Below are positions 33,373-42,800 of a DNA stretch of 64,000 bases, piece after piece. The stretch is from Telluribacter humicola (lineage in GTDB: Bacteria; Bacteroidota; Bacteroidia; Cytophagales; Spirosomataceae). The stretch lies in contig NZ_JAFIQT010000007.1 in the NCBI RefSeq assembly GCF_017355935.1, positions 186,001 to 250,000 on the forward strand. Direction: 5' to 3'. A program made the position numbers and the translations under genes. Every line of letters starts with the position of its first letter. Position 1 is the stretch's first letter. The notes beneath the pieces were generated by a model, which was not told where the DNA came from, ran no database searches, and worked only from the letters and a program-made list of their open reading frames with translations.

Positions 33373-33816
33373 ATGAAACACCTGCTCACCCTACTTATTT
33401 GCCTCTCGCTGGCGGACTACGCCCAGGCACAGGACAACTTTGGCAAGAAGATCAGCGACAAAGGAGCCGTAACCGCTACGGCCTTACCCGAAAAGATGGG
33501 AAACAAAGAAGCCCTGAAAACCAAAGTAACGGGTACCGTTGAGTCGGTATGTCAGGCCAAGGGCTGCTGGATGAAGGTCAAAATGGATAACGGCGAAACC
33601 ATGCGCGTGACCTTTAAGGATTACGGATTCTTTGTTCCGAAAGACATAGCCGGTAAAACGGTCGTATTTGAAGGAGAAGCTAAGAAGAACATAACGCCTG
33701 TATCAGAACTGCGCCACTATGCCGAAGATGCCGGTAAGAGCAAGGAAGAAATTGCCAAGATCACCGAACCCAAACACGAGCTGGCCTTCGTGGCCGACGG
33801 TGTGATCGTAAAGTAA
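33373..33816 (+). CDS. DUF4920 domain-containing periplasmic protein
   Basis: The 147-residue protein has a signal peptide (MKHLLTLLICLSLADYAQAQ). The DUF4920 core reads KVTGTVESVCQAKGCWMKVKM, with two cysteines that could bind metal or form a disulfide, and ends KHELAFVADGVIVK. The fold is an OB-like barrel and the function is unknown. Relatives are common in Bacteroidota. A symmetric hairpin directly follows. Confidence 0.9.
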   Translation: MKHLLTLLICLSLADYAQAQDNFGKKISDKGAVTATALPEKMGNKEALKTKVTGTVESVCQAKGCWMKVKMDNGETMRVTFKDYGFFVPKDIAGKTVVFEGEAKKNITPVSELRHYAEDAGKSKEEIAKITEPKHELAFVADGVIVK

Positions 33817-33821
33817 TCAGA

Positions 33822-33845
33822 AGCGCCGCTGGTACCAGCGGCGCT
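33822..33845. terminator. Bidirectional terminator, perfect 24-bp palindrome
   Basis: The arm agcgccgctggt is followed by its exact complement accagcggcgct, with no loop and GGTACC at the centre. It lies between convergent genes. Confidence 0.75.
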
Positions 33846-33848
33846 CCA

Positions 33849-34955
33849 TTATTTTCTCCACCAGGTCTTGTGCGGCAGGGGCTGCTCAAGTACCACCGGC
33901 TCTCCAATCTGCGGAGTCGCGATGGGGAGACCTACTTCATGGGCCCGCTTCGTTACCCGCTCAATCGGCTCCGTCCAGGGATGCAGGGCCAGCGTAAATT
34001 TCCCCCAGTGTACCGGCAGTAGTACCTTCGCCCCCAGATCCTGTGCGGCCTGCACCGTTTCCTCGGGCATCATATGAATGTACTTCCAGTACGCATTGTA
34101 CTGACCGTTTTCCAGTATCGCCAGATCAAAGGGGCCGTACTTCTGCCCAATCTCCTTAAAGTGTTTGTCATAGCCCGAGTCACCGCCTACGTATATTTTA
34201 TGTTGCGGAGCTTCCAACATAAAGGAAGACCAGAGGGTCTGATTACGCTTGAACTTCCGACCCGAAAAGTGACGCGCCGGAGCCGATCTGATGTGTAAGG
34301 TACTATCCAGCCGTACGTCCTCGTACCAGTCCAGCTCAGTTACTTTCTCAGCCGGGTAGCCCCAATGCTCCAGGTGCGCTCCTACCCCCAGCCCCGTCAC
34401 TACCTGCTTTACCTTCGGTTGTAGCTTCTCAATGGTCGAGTAGTCGAGGTGGTCGTAGTGGTCGTGGGAAATGAGCAACAGGTCTATCTCCGGAAAATCC
34501 TCCACCGAGTACACATTGCTGCCGGGGTAGTTTTTGCCGAAAAAGGAAACCGGCGAAGCGTAGCCACTCAGTACCGGATCTACCAGGATATTCTTACCGG
34601 CCAGCCGGATGAAGTAGGACGAGTGTCCCAGCCACACCACCACGGGTTGCTCTGATTCTAGGTTTTTTAGATCTGTCCTAACAGAAGGCAGCGAGTCTAG
34701 TGGCTCCTTCTCCTCTACTTTCTTTGTATAGCTTTTCAGAATGTCCCAGTAGGTAATACCTTCGGCCAGATCGGGCGTGGGGCTCTGGTTCTGGAAGGCA
34801 CCGTCGCGGTAGTTGGGAGATTTCTGGATACGCTCGAGGCGGGCGCCGGAAGGCACTTTGCCGAATTGTTTCTGCTGCATGAAAAGGAGGACAACTAGTG
34901 TGAGTACAAGAGCAGTGCCCAAAAGGCCTGCCACTATTTTTATAAGTAAACGCAT
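33849..34955 (-). CDS. MBL-fold metallo-hydrolase, membrane-anchored (NAPE-PLD-like)
   Basis: The protein has 368 residues from the ATG at 34955 (MRLLIKIVAGLLGTALVLTL). An in-frame ATG at 35045 would add 30 residues without a membrane start. One N-terminal transmembrane helix precedes a beta-lactamase fold: VVVWLGHSSYFIRLAGK, LLISHDHYDHLD (HxHxDH), then GGDSGYDKHF and LLPVHWGKFTLALHPW. These are the marks of the YtnP/NAPE-PLD/UlaG-like branch, which hydrolyses phosphodiesters or lactones. The catalytic domain should face the periplasm. A paralogue lies at 59001. Confidence 0.88.
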   Translation of the reverse strand: MRLLIKIVAGLLGTALVLTLVVLLFMQQKQFGKVPSGARLERIQKSPNYRDGAFQNQSPTPDLAEGITYWDILKSYTKKVEEKEPLDSLPSVRTDLKNLESEQPVVVWLGHSSYFIRLAGKNILVDPVLSGYASPVSFFGKNYPGSNVYSVEDFPEIDLLLISHDHYDHLDYSTIEKLQPKVKQVVTGLGVGAHLEHWGYPAEKVTELDWYEDVRLDSTLHIRSAPARHFSGRKFKRNQTLWSSFMLEAPQHKIYVGGDSGYDKHFKEIGQKYGPFDLAILENGQYNAYWKYIHMMPEETVQAAQDLGAKVLLPVHWGKFTLALHPWTEPIERVTKRAHEVGLPIATPQIGEPVVLEQPLPHKTWWRK

Positions 34956-35159
34956 TGATAAGGTTAATAAATTATAACCACAGAAGCTTATAGAATTACA
35001 TAAGCGGAGTACTCCCCTTTTGCTCTTACTCTTAATTAAGCCCATCTATGGCCCTGATATACAGGCATCAAGCCCTTTACTAGCAAAGGCTCATGTCCCC
35101 ACGAGGCACGGTAAGGAACATAGACCTACGGTAAAGGAAAACTAACACCTAAGAGCTCT

Positions 35160-36323
35160 TTACAACCTACTCAATAACTCCCCTGCCCGCTTTAGCGTTT
35201 CATCGTCCTTGGCAAAACAGAAACGAATTATCTTGTAGTCGTTCTTCTGGTTATAGAATACCGACACTGGTATGGACGCCACCCCTATTTCCTTCGTCCA
35301 CCTCACCGCCAGATCGTAGTCATGTTCCTGCGTCATATCACCATAGTATACTGTCTGGAAGAAGGTACCCTGCGAAGGCGTAAACCGGAAGCGGGAATCC
35401 TTGATGGCTTCCAGAAAAAGATCACGCTTGCGCTGGTAAAAGTCCGACAGCTCCAGGTAGTGTTCAGGTATTTTGATGAAATCAGCCAGGGCGTACTGCA
35501 TAGGCGTCATAGTACTGAATGTCACGAACTGGTGTACTTTACGGAACTCCGCCGACAGCGCCGCCGGAGCCAGACAGTACCCGATCTTCCAGCCCGTTAC
35601 GTGGTAGGTCTTACCGAAGGAGCCACAGATAAATGTCCGCTCCTGCAGTACCGGATGCGATAGGAGCGACTGGTGCCGCTGCCCGTCAAACACAATGTGC
35701 TCATACACCTCATCGCTCACCAGCAGGATATCCGTTCCCCGCACCAGGGCCGCCAACTGGTCCAGATCCTCGCGTGTCAGTACTTTACCAATGGGGTTGT
35801 GGGGCGTATTGATCATGATCAGCCGGGTCCGGTCGGTTACTTTCTGCCGTACCTCCTCCCAGTCGATCTGGTAGGCGTTGGCGGGCGTGAGAGTAATGTA
35901 CACCGGTACGCCTCCGCTCAACTCAATGGCCGGCACGTAGCTGTCGTAGGCCGGCTCAAATACCAGTACTTCGTCGCCCGGCCGCACCACCGCCGTCACC
36001 GCCGCATAGATCGCCTCCGTCGCCCCCGATACAATGGTCACCTCCTGCTCGGGGTGGTAGGCTACGCCGTAGTGGTCGAAGGTTTTCTGCGCCAGCGACT
36101 CCCGCAGCGCCGGAACCCCGCTCATGGGTGCGTACTGGTTGAAGCCCTTTTTCATGTAAGAGTTCACCAGTTCCACCAGCTCCGGCGAGCAGTCAAAGCT
36201 CGGAAAGCCCTGCGAAAGATTCAGCGCCCCCACATCCGCCGCCAGTTTGGACATGACCGTAAAGATGGTAGTACCTACGTTAGGGAGTTTGGAGGGTATA
36301 CTGAGAGCAGAAGGTGTGTTCAT
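35160..36323 (-). CDS. Methionine aminotransferase / PLP-dependent class I aminotransferase
   Basis: The protein has 387 residues from the ATG at 36323 (MNTPSALSIPSKLP). An upstream in-frame ATG at 36437 would cross the hairpin at 36373-36416. It has the fold-type I pattern NLSQGFPSFDCSPELVELV, then NTPHNPIGKVLTREDL, SDEVYEHIVFDG, and GSFGKTYHVTGWKIGY carrying the PLP lysine. Pattern and length fit YbdL/kynurenine-aminotransferase-like enzymes, which recycle methionine from its keto acid. Cytoplasmic. No operon partner is nearby. Confidence 0.9.
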   Translation of the reverse strand: MNTPSALSIPSKLPNVGTTIFTVMSKLAADVGALNLSQGFPSFDCSPELVELVNSYMKKGFNQYAPMSGVPALRESLAQKTFDHYGVAYHPEQEVTIVSGATEAIYAAVTAVVRPGDEVLVFEPAYDSYVPAIELSGGVPVYITLTPANAYQIDWEEVRQKVTDRTRLIMINTPHNPIGKVLTREDLDQLAALVRGTDILLVSDEVYEHIVFDGQRHQSLLSHPVLQERTFICGSFGKTYHVTGWKIGYCLAPAALSAEFRKVHQFVTFSTMTPMQYALADFIKIPEHYLELSDFYQRKRDLFLEAIKDSRFRFTPSQGTFFQTVYYGDMTQEHDYDLAVRWTKEIGVASIPVSVFYNQKNDYKIIRFCFAKDDETLKRAGELLSRL

Positions 36324-36372
36324 TTTCTGGTGAATGGGGTACTGGTTATGAAGGACGAAGATAGGAAAAAGT

Positions 36373-36416
36373 ACAGAAGCTTCTTTCTTCCCGGTAAGGA
36401 AGAAAGAAGCTTCTGT
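36373..36416. terminator. Strong hairpin terminator, copy 1
   Basis: A perfect 19-bp stem (acagaagcttctttcttcc and its complement) with a 6-base loop lies upstream of the aminotransferase. A related but imperfect hairpin, with agcttct at the same place in the stem, is at 38399-38436 downstream of the intact efflux gene. This copy sits downstream of the efflux-gene relic. Confidence 0.75.
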
Positions 36417-36433
36417 AGAAATAGAATTAATTA

Positions 36434-36525
36434 TCAATTACTGCATCCACCACCCAGGGTCCGGTAGACGTTCACCACCGCATTGAGCTGCCGCATCATT
36501 TGCCGTTGCTGGTGTTTCTCACCTG
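36434..36525 (-). pseudogene. Relic: C-terminus of an efflux outer-membrane factor gene
   Basis: The minus strand reads MMRQLNAVVNVYRTLGGG followed by CSN and a stop. The intact gene at 38458-39897 ends MQQLNAVVNVYRALGGG followed by WSNQ. About 28 codons remain, then the similarity stops. A terminator hairpin of the same type follows in both copies. Confidence 0.85.
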
Positions 36526-36685
36526 CAACTTATTCACAAGCACCTCATTCGCCGGCGATAACACCGGCAAAGGCATAAACCGTTTTTCGATTGGCTTTAA
36601 ATTTGGCAGCTGCTTGAGCAATATTGAGCTTACCCTGGTGAATTTCAGACACCATTTGGCACATGGTGGGTTCGTGCTGTTGCAT
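36496..36685 (-). pseudogene. Relic of IS3-type transposase OrfA
   Basis: From the ATG at 36685 the frame reads MCQMVSEIHQGKLNIAQAAA, then KFKANRKTVYAF, a helix-turn-helix typical of OrfA of IS3/IS911-like elements. After a shift, LPVLSPANEVLVNKLQV continues in another frame to a stop at 36496. A second scrap encoding LPLPVFSLANEVLV is at 38327-38365 on the same strand, 33 of 39 bases identical to 36537-36575. Assignment to IS3 rests on pattern memory. Confidence 0.5.
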
Positions 36686-37091
36686 GCTTAATTCAATAAG
36701 GTAACCATTTTATAGTCAACATTTTCCAGGACGTGTAAAGCAAATTTTCCCAAACGCTGTAAGAGTACGTTAACATTATTTAACCTATTTATTTACATCA
36801 AATCAGGTCATATTACTAATCTTTGTAGCCGTACCTGTAGAATACATACATCATGCAGTTTGGTATCAGTATTCTTTTCTGAAGAGTAGCAGTTAGACAG
36901 ATTGATTGGTTTGTGATGTTTTATCACTGCTAACCTTAGTGATCATTACTGGCATTACTTGGCCTATAAAATAACAACCTCCTATTCTTACAATAACCTG
37001 TTAGTTTTGCTTAACTGTACAAGGGGTTTATAATCTAATAAGTGTCAGTAATTTTTATTTATCCATAATTTACTTAAATGCGCAGAAACGC
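36686..37091. other. AT-rich intergenic region upstream of the TlpA-like gene
   Basis: No gene is visible. It probably carries the promoter of the gene at 37092 (AT-rich, with ttttgctt near 37005 and tttataatcta near 37028). Confidence 0.4.
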
Positions 37092-38294
37092 ATGATGAAG
37101 ACTTTGTTAGGATTGGTAATAGCAGGCTGGTTGGTCTTTCCAACGACAACCCAGGCTCAGGACATCAGCCTCACCGATGTTTTGAATAAAGTAAACCAAG
37201 CCGTCCTAAAACTGGACCAAGGTCAGTTTACATTTCACGATAGGATTACCAAACACGTCGCAGATGATGACTCATCTTATACAGAGTATACAATAAAATG
37301 CTTCTTCAAAAGCACTCCTGGCGACTCAGTAATGGGGTATCAGTTAGCTTCGTTTAGAGAAGATGGCTATCATCAGCAGATATATGATGGCAACAATCTT
37401 TTCACCGTCATTGGCGAAACTCTCGAAGTAACCGGTAAGCAGACTCACTCCGGTAGGATAAAAGAACAGCTTGAGAACGCAGAGTCAACTTATCTGATCA
37501 ATACCAATCGAGCTCTTCAAGACTTCAACCAGCCGTCTTCTGCTCAGTACATCCGCAATCTGCTCCCGGACTATTACCTGGGCGAAAAATGCTATAAGTT
37601 GACAATTGAATATCCGGGAGATTCACTGAGAACTTCTAAAATTAGCTATTATATATCAGCCAATTCGTTTCTTCCCATAAGAACGGTCTTGACCCTAACA
37701 TCAATTGTTGGGAAAGTGAAAGAAACGCAGATTTTTGATTACTCGATCACGGGTATGAGCAAAGAGCCACTTGAAGCCAACCAATTCAGCCGGGAAAAAC
37801 TATCCAACTACCGCATCGAGAAGAATTACGACCCTTCGGAAAAATACGCCAGAGATGAGTTGTTACCAATCGGTTCGCCTGCCCCCAATTGGAAGTTGCC
37901 CCTGATCAGCGGCGATACACTGGCCCTGGCTGACCTTAGAGGCAAAATTGTCATAATGGACTTTTGGTTCAAAGCCTGTGCCCCCTGCCAGCAGCAAATG
38001 ATTTCACTGCAGGCGTTCCATGAAAAGTTCCCTTCAAGTGAGGTGGCTTTTGTTGGCGTCAACACGATAGATGATCCGAAAAAGGACCGCCTGGAGATGT
38101 TTTTGAAAAACAGACTCATCAGCATGCCCGGCGTTTACAAGGGCAATTTGATACAACCGCTTTATAATGTTCATGGTGCACCTGCTTTGTTTATCATCGA
38201 TAAGCAGGGAGTAATTGTCTATACAGTTTCCGGCTATTTATCTAAAACAGGAAGCGAAATTGAACAGATTATCATGAAACACCTGAAACAATGA
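37092..38294 (+). CDS. TlpA-like thiol-disulfide oxidoreductase
   Basis: This is a 400-residue protein with a signal peptide (MMKTLLGLVIAGWLVFPTTT, then QAQ). An N-terminal beta-rich domain (about 25-255) of the type found in Bacteroidota DUF4369/outer-membrane lipoprotein-sorting-like proteins follows. A thioredoxin fold completes it: GSPAPNWKLPLISGDTLALA, IVIMDFWFKACAPCQQQM (redox pair CAPC), then GAPALFIIDKQGVIVY with the cis-proline. It acts in the periplasm on disulfides. Copies of a transposase scrap and of the efflux-gene end on both sides suggest that this gene arrived on an inserted segment. Confidence 0.88.
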   Translation: MMKTLLGLVIAGWLVFPTTTQAQDISLTDVLNKVNQAVLKLDQGQFTFHDRITKHVADDDSSYTEYTIKCFFKSTPGDSVMGYQLASFREDGYHQQIYDGNNLFTVIGETLEVTGKQTHSGRIKEQLENAESTYLINTNRALQDFNQPSSAQYIRNLLPDYYLGEKCYKLTIEYPGDSLRTSKISYYISANSFLPIRTVLTLTSIVGKVKETQIFDYSITGMSKEPLEANQFSREKLSNYRIEKNYDPSEKYARDELLPIGSPAPNWKLPLISGDTLALADLRGKIVIMDFWFKACAPCQQQMISLQAFHEKFPSSEVAFVGVNTIDDPKKDRLEMFLKNRLISMPGVYKGNLIQPLYNVHGAPALFIIDKQGVIVYTVSGYLSKTGSEIEQIIMKHLKQ

Positions 38295-38326
38295 ATCATA
38301 TTCAATGAAGTGTTTTCATTAATCTA

Positions 38327-38365
38327 CAAGTACCTCATTTGCCAGTGAGAACACCGGCAAAGGCA
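38327..38365 (-). repeat. Second transposase scrap flanking the TlpA-like gene
   Basis: 33 of 39 bases match 36537-36575 in the same orientation. The minus strand reads LPLPVFSLANEVLVD then stops, matching LPVLSPANEVLV of the other copy. Confidence 0.6.
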
Positions 38366-38398
38366 GAAAGGCAGAAAAGGAGACAGCAGAAAAGCAAA

Positions 38399-38436
38399 AA
38401 AGCTTCTCCCCTCCCAGCCGGGAAGAGGAGAAGCTT
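38399..38436 (-). terminator. Terminator hairpin of the efflux operon, copy 2
   Basis: Arms aagcttctcc... and ...ggagaagctt form a stem with two mismatches. It lies downstream of the outer-membrane factor stop on the minus strand and is related to 36373-36416. Confidence 0.6.
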
Positions 38437-38457
38437 CTGTATTAGAAAAACAAGTAC

Positions 38458-39897
38458 TTATTGATTACTCCATCCCCCACCCAGGGCCCGGTATACATTC
38501 ACCACGGCATTCAGCTGCTGCATTTTGGTTTCAACCAGTTGGAATCGGGACTCCTGCGCATCGCGCTGGGTCAGCAGTACCTCCATGTAGTCGGCTCGCG
38601 CTGAGTTGAACAGGCTATTGGAGATAGTAATTGACCGGGTAAGTGCCTCTACCTCCTTTGATTTGACCTGATAGCTTTGTTGCAGGTTACTGATCTTTGC
38701 CAGCTGATTGGCCACCTCCATATAAGCGTTCAGAATGGTACGTTCATAGTTATAAACGGCCTGAATCTGGCTGGCATTGGCATTGAAGTAGGCGGCGGTG
38801 ATCGCGTTCTTGTTGATCAGGGGTGCCGCTACATCACCCGCCAGAGAGAAGATCAGCGACTGGGGCGTCTTCAGCAGGTAAGCCGGATTAAAAGCCTGAT
38901 ACCCTAGGCCTGCCGAAATACCCAACGTAGGATAGAACCGGGCTTTGGCTACCTGTACATCCAGCTTGGCGGCTGCCAGCTCCTGCTCGGCCTGCCGGAT
39001 ATCCGGACGGTTGGCCAGTAGCTGCGCCGGAATTCCGGTCTGAATGGTGACAGGTACCAGATTATTGAAATTCTGCGAGTTTCTGGCCACCGGCTGCGGG
39101 TAGCGACCTACCAGGAAGTTGATCCGGTTTTCGGTTTCGATGATCTGCTGCTGGATACCGTACTGCAGATTCTGGGTATTAAGTACCTGAGCTTCAAACC
39201 GCTGTACGGCCAGTTCGGTCACGCGGGTAGCCTCTTTCTGTAGCCGCACCACTTTCAGCGCATTAGTCTGAATCTCGATATTCTGCCGTACTATTTCCAG
39301 CTCATTATCCAGCGCCAGTAGCTCATAGTACGAAGTAGCAATTTCAGCGACCAGGTTGGTAGTTGTGAAGTTTCTTCCTTCCACACTGGCCAGGTAGCGG
39401 TGTACCGCTGCTTTTTTGGCGTTACGCAGCTTATGCCAGATATCCACCTCCCAGGTAGCAACGGCTCCTCCTACAAAGTTGGGTAGCGGTTCCGGTATTT
39501 CCTTTCCCGGCTTCATTTCAGACGAAGCCTCCGTAGCGCCCAGCAGTGTGTAACGACCTACCTTATCAACCCCAGCTCCGCCACGCAGTCCTACCGAGGG
39601 CAGGTACTCACCCTGTCTGGCCCGGATTTCATTGCGGGCAATCTCAATCTCCTGTCTCGTGATGTTCAGCTCCTGGTTGTTGGACAGCGCCGTATCGATC
39701 AGAGAGACCAGGTAGGGATCAGTATAAAACTCCCTCCACTGCATCCGAGCCGAGTTGGTGGTGTCCTGCGAGCCGTTGAAGCTCGCAGGTACTATCCTGT
39801 GCTCTGTTTTGGTAATGATAGCCGGGGTTTTACAAGCCGCAAAAGCGAACGACAAACCAGCTACTACCAGGCATCTATATACTATTTTTCTATACAT
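38458..39897 (-). CDS. RND efflux outer-membrane factor (OprM/NodT lipoprotein)
   Basis: The 479-residue protein has a lipoprotein signal (MYRKIVYRCLVVAGLSFAFA followed by ACKTP). Two outer-membrane-efflux-protein repeats follow; both halves contain the long coiled-coil helices and the LLANRPDIRQAEQELAAAK motif typical of NodT/OprM. It forms the trimeric channel through the outer membrane. Its start overlaps the end of the pump gene by 8 bp, so it is the last gene of the efflux operon. The C-terminal 28 codons are duplicated as a relic at 36434. Confidence 0.95.
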   Translation of the reverse strand: MYRKIVYRCLVVAGLSFAFAACKTPAIITKTEHRIVPASFNGSQDTTNSARMQWREFYTDPYLVSLIDTALSNNQELNITRQEIEIARNEIRARQGEYLPSVGLRGGAGVDKVGRYTLLGATEASSEMKPGKEIPEPLPNFVGGAVATWEVDIWHKLRNAKKAAVHRYLASVEGRNFTTTNLVAEIATSYYELLALDNELEIVRQNIEIQTNALKVVRLQKEATRVTELAVQRFEAQVLNTQNLQYGIQQQIIETENRINFLVGRYPQPVARNSQNFNNLVPVTIQTGIPAQLLANRPDIRQAEQELAAAKLDVQVAKARFYPTLGISAGLGYQAFNPAYLLKTPQSLIFSLAGDVAAPLINKNAITAAYFNANASQIQAVYNYERTILNAYMEVANQLAKISNLQQSYQVKSKEVEALTRSITISNSLFNSARADYMEVLLTQRDAQESRFQLVETKMQQLNAVVNVYRALGGGWSNQ

Positions 39898-42800
39898 GAT
39901 TATTGCTACTTTCTTCGGTTACTGGAAATGCATCTAACTGGTGAACCAGACCTTCGGTCAGCGATTCATCCTCTTCATCTTTGATCATCTTACGGCCATC
40001 GGCCAGGTGGGCAAATATGTAGTACAGCCCGGGGATGATGATAACCCCAAAAATGGTTCCGAATAGCATACCTCCCAGCGCCGAAGCACCAATGGTACGG
40101 TTACCGATAGCCCCGGCACCCGTCGCGATGATCAAAGGAATCAGACCCGCAATAAAGGCGAATGAGGTCATCAGGATCGGGCGGAAACGAACCTTGGCTC
40201 CTTCAATGGCCGCCTCAAATATAGTGGCTCCCTCGTGACGCTTCAGAACCGCAAACTCTACGATCAGTACCGCGTTCTTACCCAACAGACCCACGAGCAT
40301 GATGAGACCGATCTGGGCGTAAATGTTGTTTTCCAGTCCCATGAGTTGCAGCACCAGGAACGAACCAAATACCCCCACCGGCAGCGAGAACACCACCGCC
40401 AACGGAATGATAAAGCTCTCATACTGGGCGGCCAACACAAAGTACACAAAGGCCAGTACTATGGCGAATACGTACAGCGACTCGTTACCGCGGGTAGACT
40501 CGTCATATGATAGACCTTCCCAGGCGATATCGTACCCTTTGGGCAGGGTTGTGGCGGCTACTTCCTGAATGGCCTTGATGGCATCAGCCGTGGTATACCC
40601 CTTGGCCGGAAGTCCCTGGATAGCGGCCGAGTTGTACATGTTGAAGCGGGTAATTTCATTGGGTCCCTGCGACTTTTTCAGTCTCATGAAGGCCGAGTAC
40701 GGTACCATTTCTCCCGCCTCATTCTTCACATACAGGTTCAGCAGATCGGAGGGTAGTCTTCTGAACTTCGGATCAGACTGCACGTATACCTTAAAGAACT
40801 GGTTGAACTTCGTAAAGCCCTGCTCGTAGGTACTACCAATCATGATGTTGAGGTTATCCATTGCTTTTCCGATCGATACGCCCTTCTGCATCGCCAGATT
40901 ATTGTCTATCTCCAGTTCGTACTGCGGATAATTGGCCGCGAAGAAGGTGAACAAGCCCGTAAGCTCATTGCGCTTAGCCAGGTTATCCATGAACTCCTGA
41001 TTGATCTTGTCAAACTCGTGGTAGTCGGTGTCGCTGTTCTTATCCAATAAGCGCATTGAGAAACCACCCGAGGTACCAAAGCCCGGAATAGCCGGTGGCT
41101 CAAAGAATTCAACGACCGCCCCAAGATCTTTGGACTTCTCTTCCAGCTCTTCCATGATTTCCTTCACGGTATGATGGCGATCCGACCAGTCTTTAAGGTT
41201 GATCAGACAGGTACCGGCGTTGGAACCCCGACCTTCGGTCATGATCTCGTAACCGGCCAGAGACGATACTGATTCTACTCCATCGATCTCTTCACAAATC
41301 TTCTGAAGCCGTTGCGAAACCTGGTTGGTTTTTTCCAGCGTCGAACCCGGAGGCGTCTGGATAATGGCGTAGATCGTACTCTGGTCTTCGTTTGGAATAA
41401 ATCCGGAAGGCACGATCAGGTTTTCGTAGAATATACCCGCGCCAAAGGCCAGCAGGACTCCAAACGTAAGCCATCTGCGGCTAACGATGGAGGTTAACAG
41501 GCGTACGTACCGGCCGGTCAGTTTATCAAATCCACGGTTAAAGCTGTCGAGTGACCGGGTAAGGATGTTTGATTTCTTGGCGTGCCCATGGTGGCCATTT
41601 CCATGGTGGCTCTTCAACAGCATGGCGCACAATACCGGAGTAAGCGTAAGGGCGATGATGGCTGAGATCACGATGGAGCTAGCCATGGTAATGGAGAACT
41701 GACGATAGAAAGTACCGACCGGACCCGACATAAATGAGATGGGCAGGAACACCGACACCATAACCGCCGTGATGGCAATGATCGCGCCGCTGATTTCACC
41801 GAGTACTTTCTTGACCGCGGCATAGGGCGTTAGATGAGGCTCTTCTTCCATCTTGGCATGGACGGCCTCCACTACCACAATCGCGTCATCCACCACAATA
41901 CCAATCGCCAGTACCAGCGCAAACAGCGTAACCAGGTTGATCGAAAGTCCGAAGAACTGGATCACAAAGAACGCTCCGATCAACGATACCGGCACCGCCA
42001 GGATCGGGATGAGGGTCGAGCGCCAGTCGCCCAGGAATATGAATACCACCAGGGCTACCAGTATGAACGCGTCGCGCAAGGTATGGATCACCTGCTCAAT
42101 AGAGGCATCCAGGAACTTGGAGACGTCGTAGCTGATCTTGTAATCCATGCCCGGAGGGAAGAAAGGCTTCATTTCCTCGAGCTGGGCTTTTACATCGGCA
42201 ATTACATCACTGGCATTACTACCGTAGTTCTGCTTCAATACAATAGCCGCCGAAGGACGACCATCCAGGTTGGAGTAGATGTCAAAGAATTCACTTCCCA
42301 GTTCTACCGTAGCGATATCCTTCAGGTGAATGCTCTCCCCTTCGGAATTGGCCCGGATAATAATACTCTCGTACTCTTCGGGCTTATTGTACCGGCCCTT
42401 GTAGGTAAGTACGTATTCCAGCGATTGGGCGGCTATACCGGAGCTTTGGCCTAACCGGCCCGGACGTCCGATGATACTCTGCTCACCCAAGGCCTTCATC
42501 ACTTCCTCGGTCGAGATGTTGTAGGCCCGCATGCGGTCAGGGTTCAGCCACACACGCATGGCGTAACGCCGGCTACCCAATATCTGCGCCCGCGCTACCC
42601 CTTTGATCCGCTGGATTTCCGGGATCATCTTTACGGTGGCGTAGTTGAACAGAAATTTTTCGTCCATGCTCCTTTCCTTCGAATAGAGATTGACGTACAT
42701 CAACATACTGGGCTGGATAGGCGTAATCACCACCCCCTCGCGCTGTACCAGCTCGGGTAGCAGGGGCATTACCTGGTCTACCCTTGTTTTTACCCGGATC

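Noticed and set aside
35673-36467. 264-codon plus-strand frame opposite the aminotransferase
   Set aside because: Antisense shadow of a well-supported enzyme gene, with no domain signs of its own.
41834-42454. 206-codon plus-strand frame inside the RND pump gene
   Set aside because: It is rich in Arg, His and Gln as expected of an antisense shadow, and lies wholly inside a confident gene.
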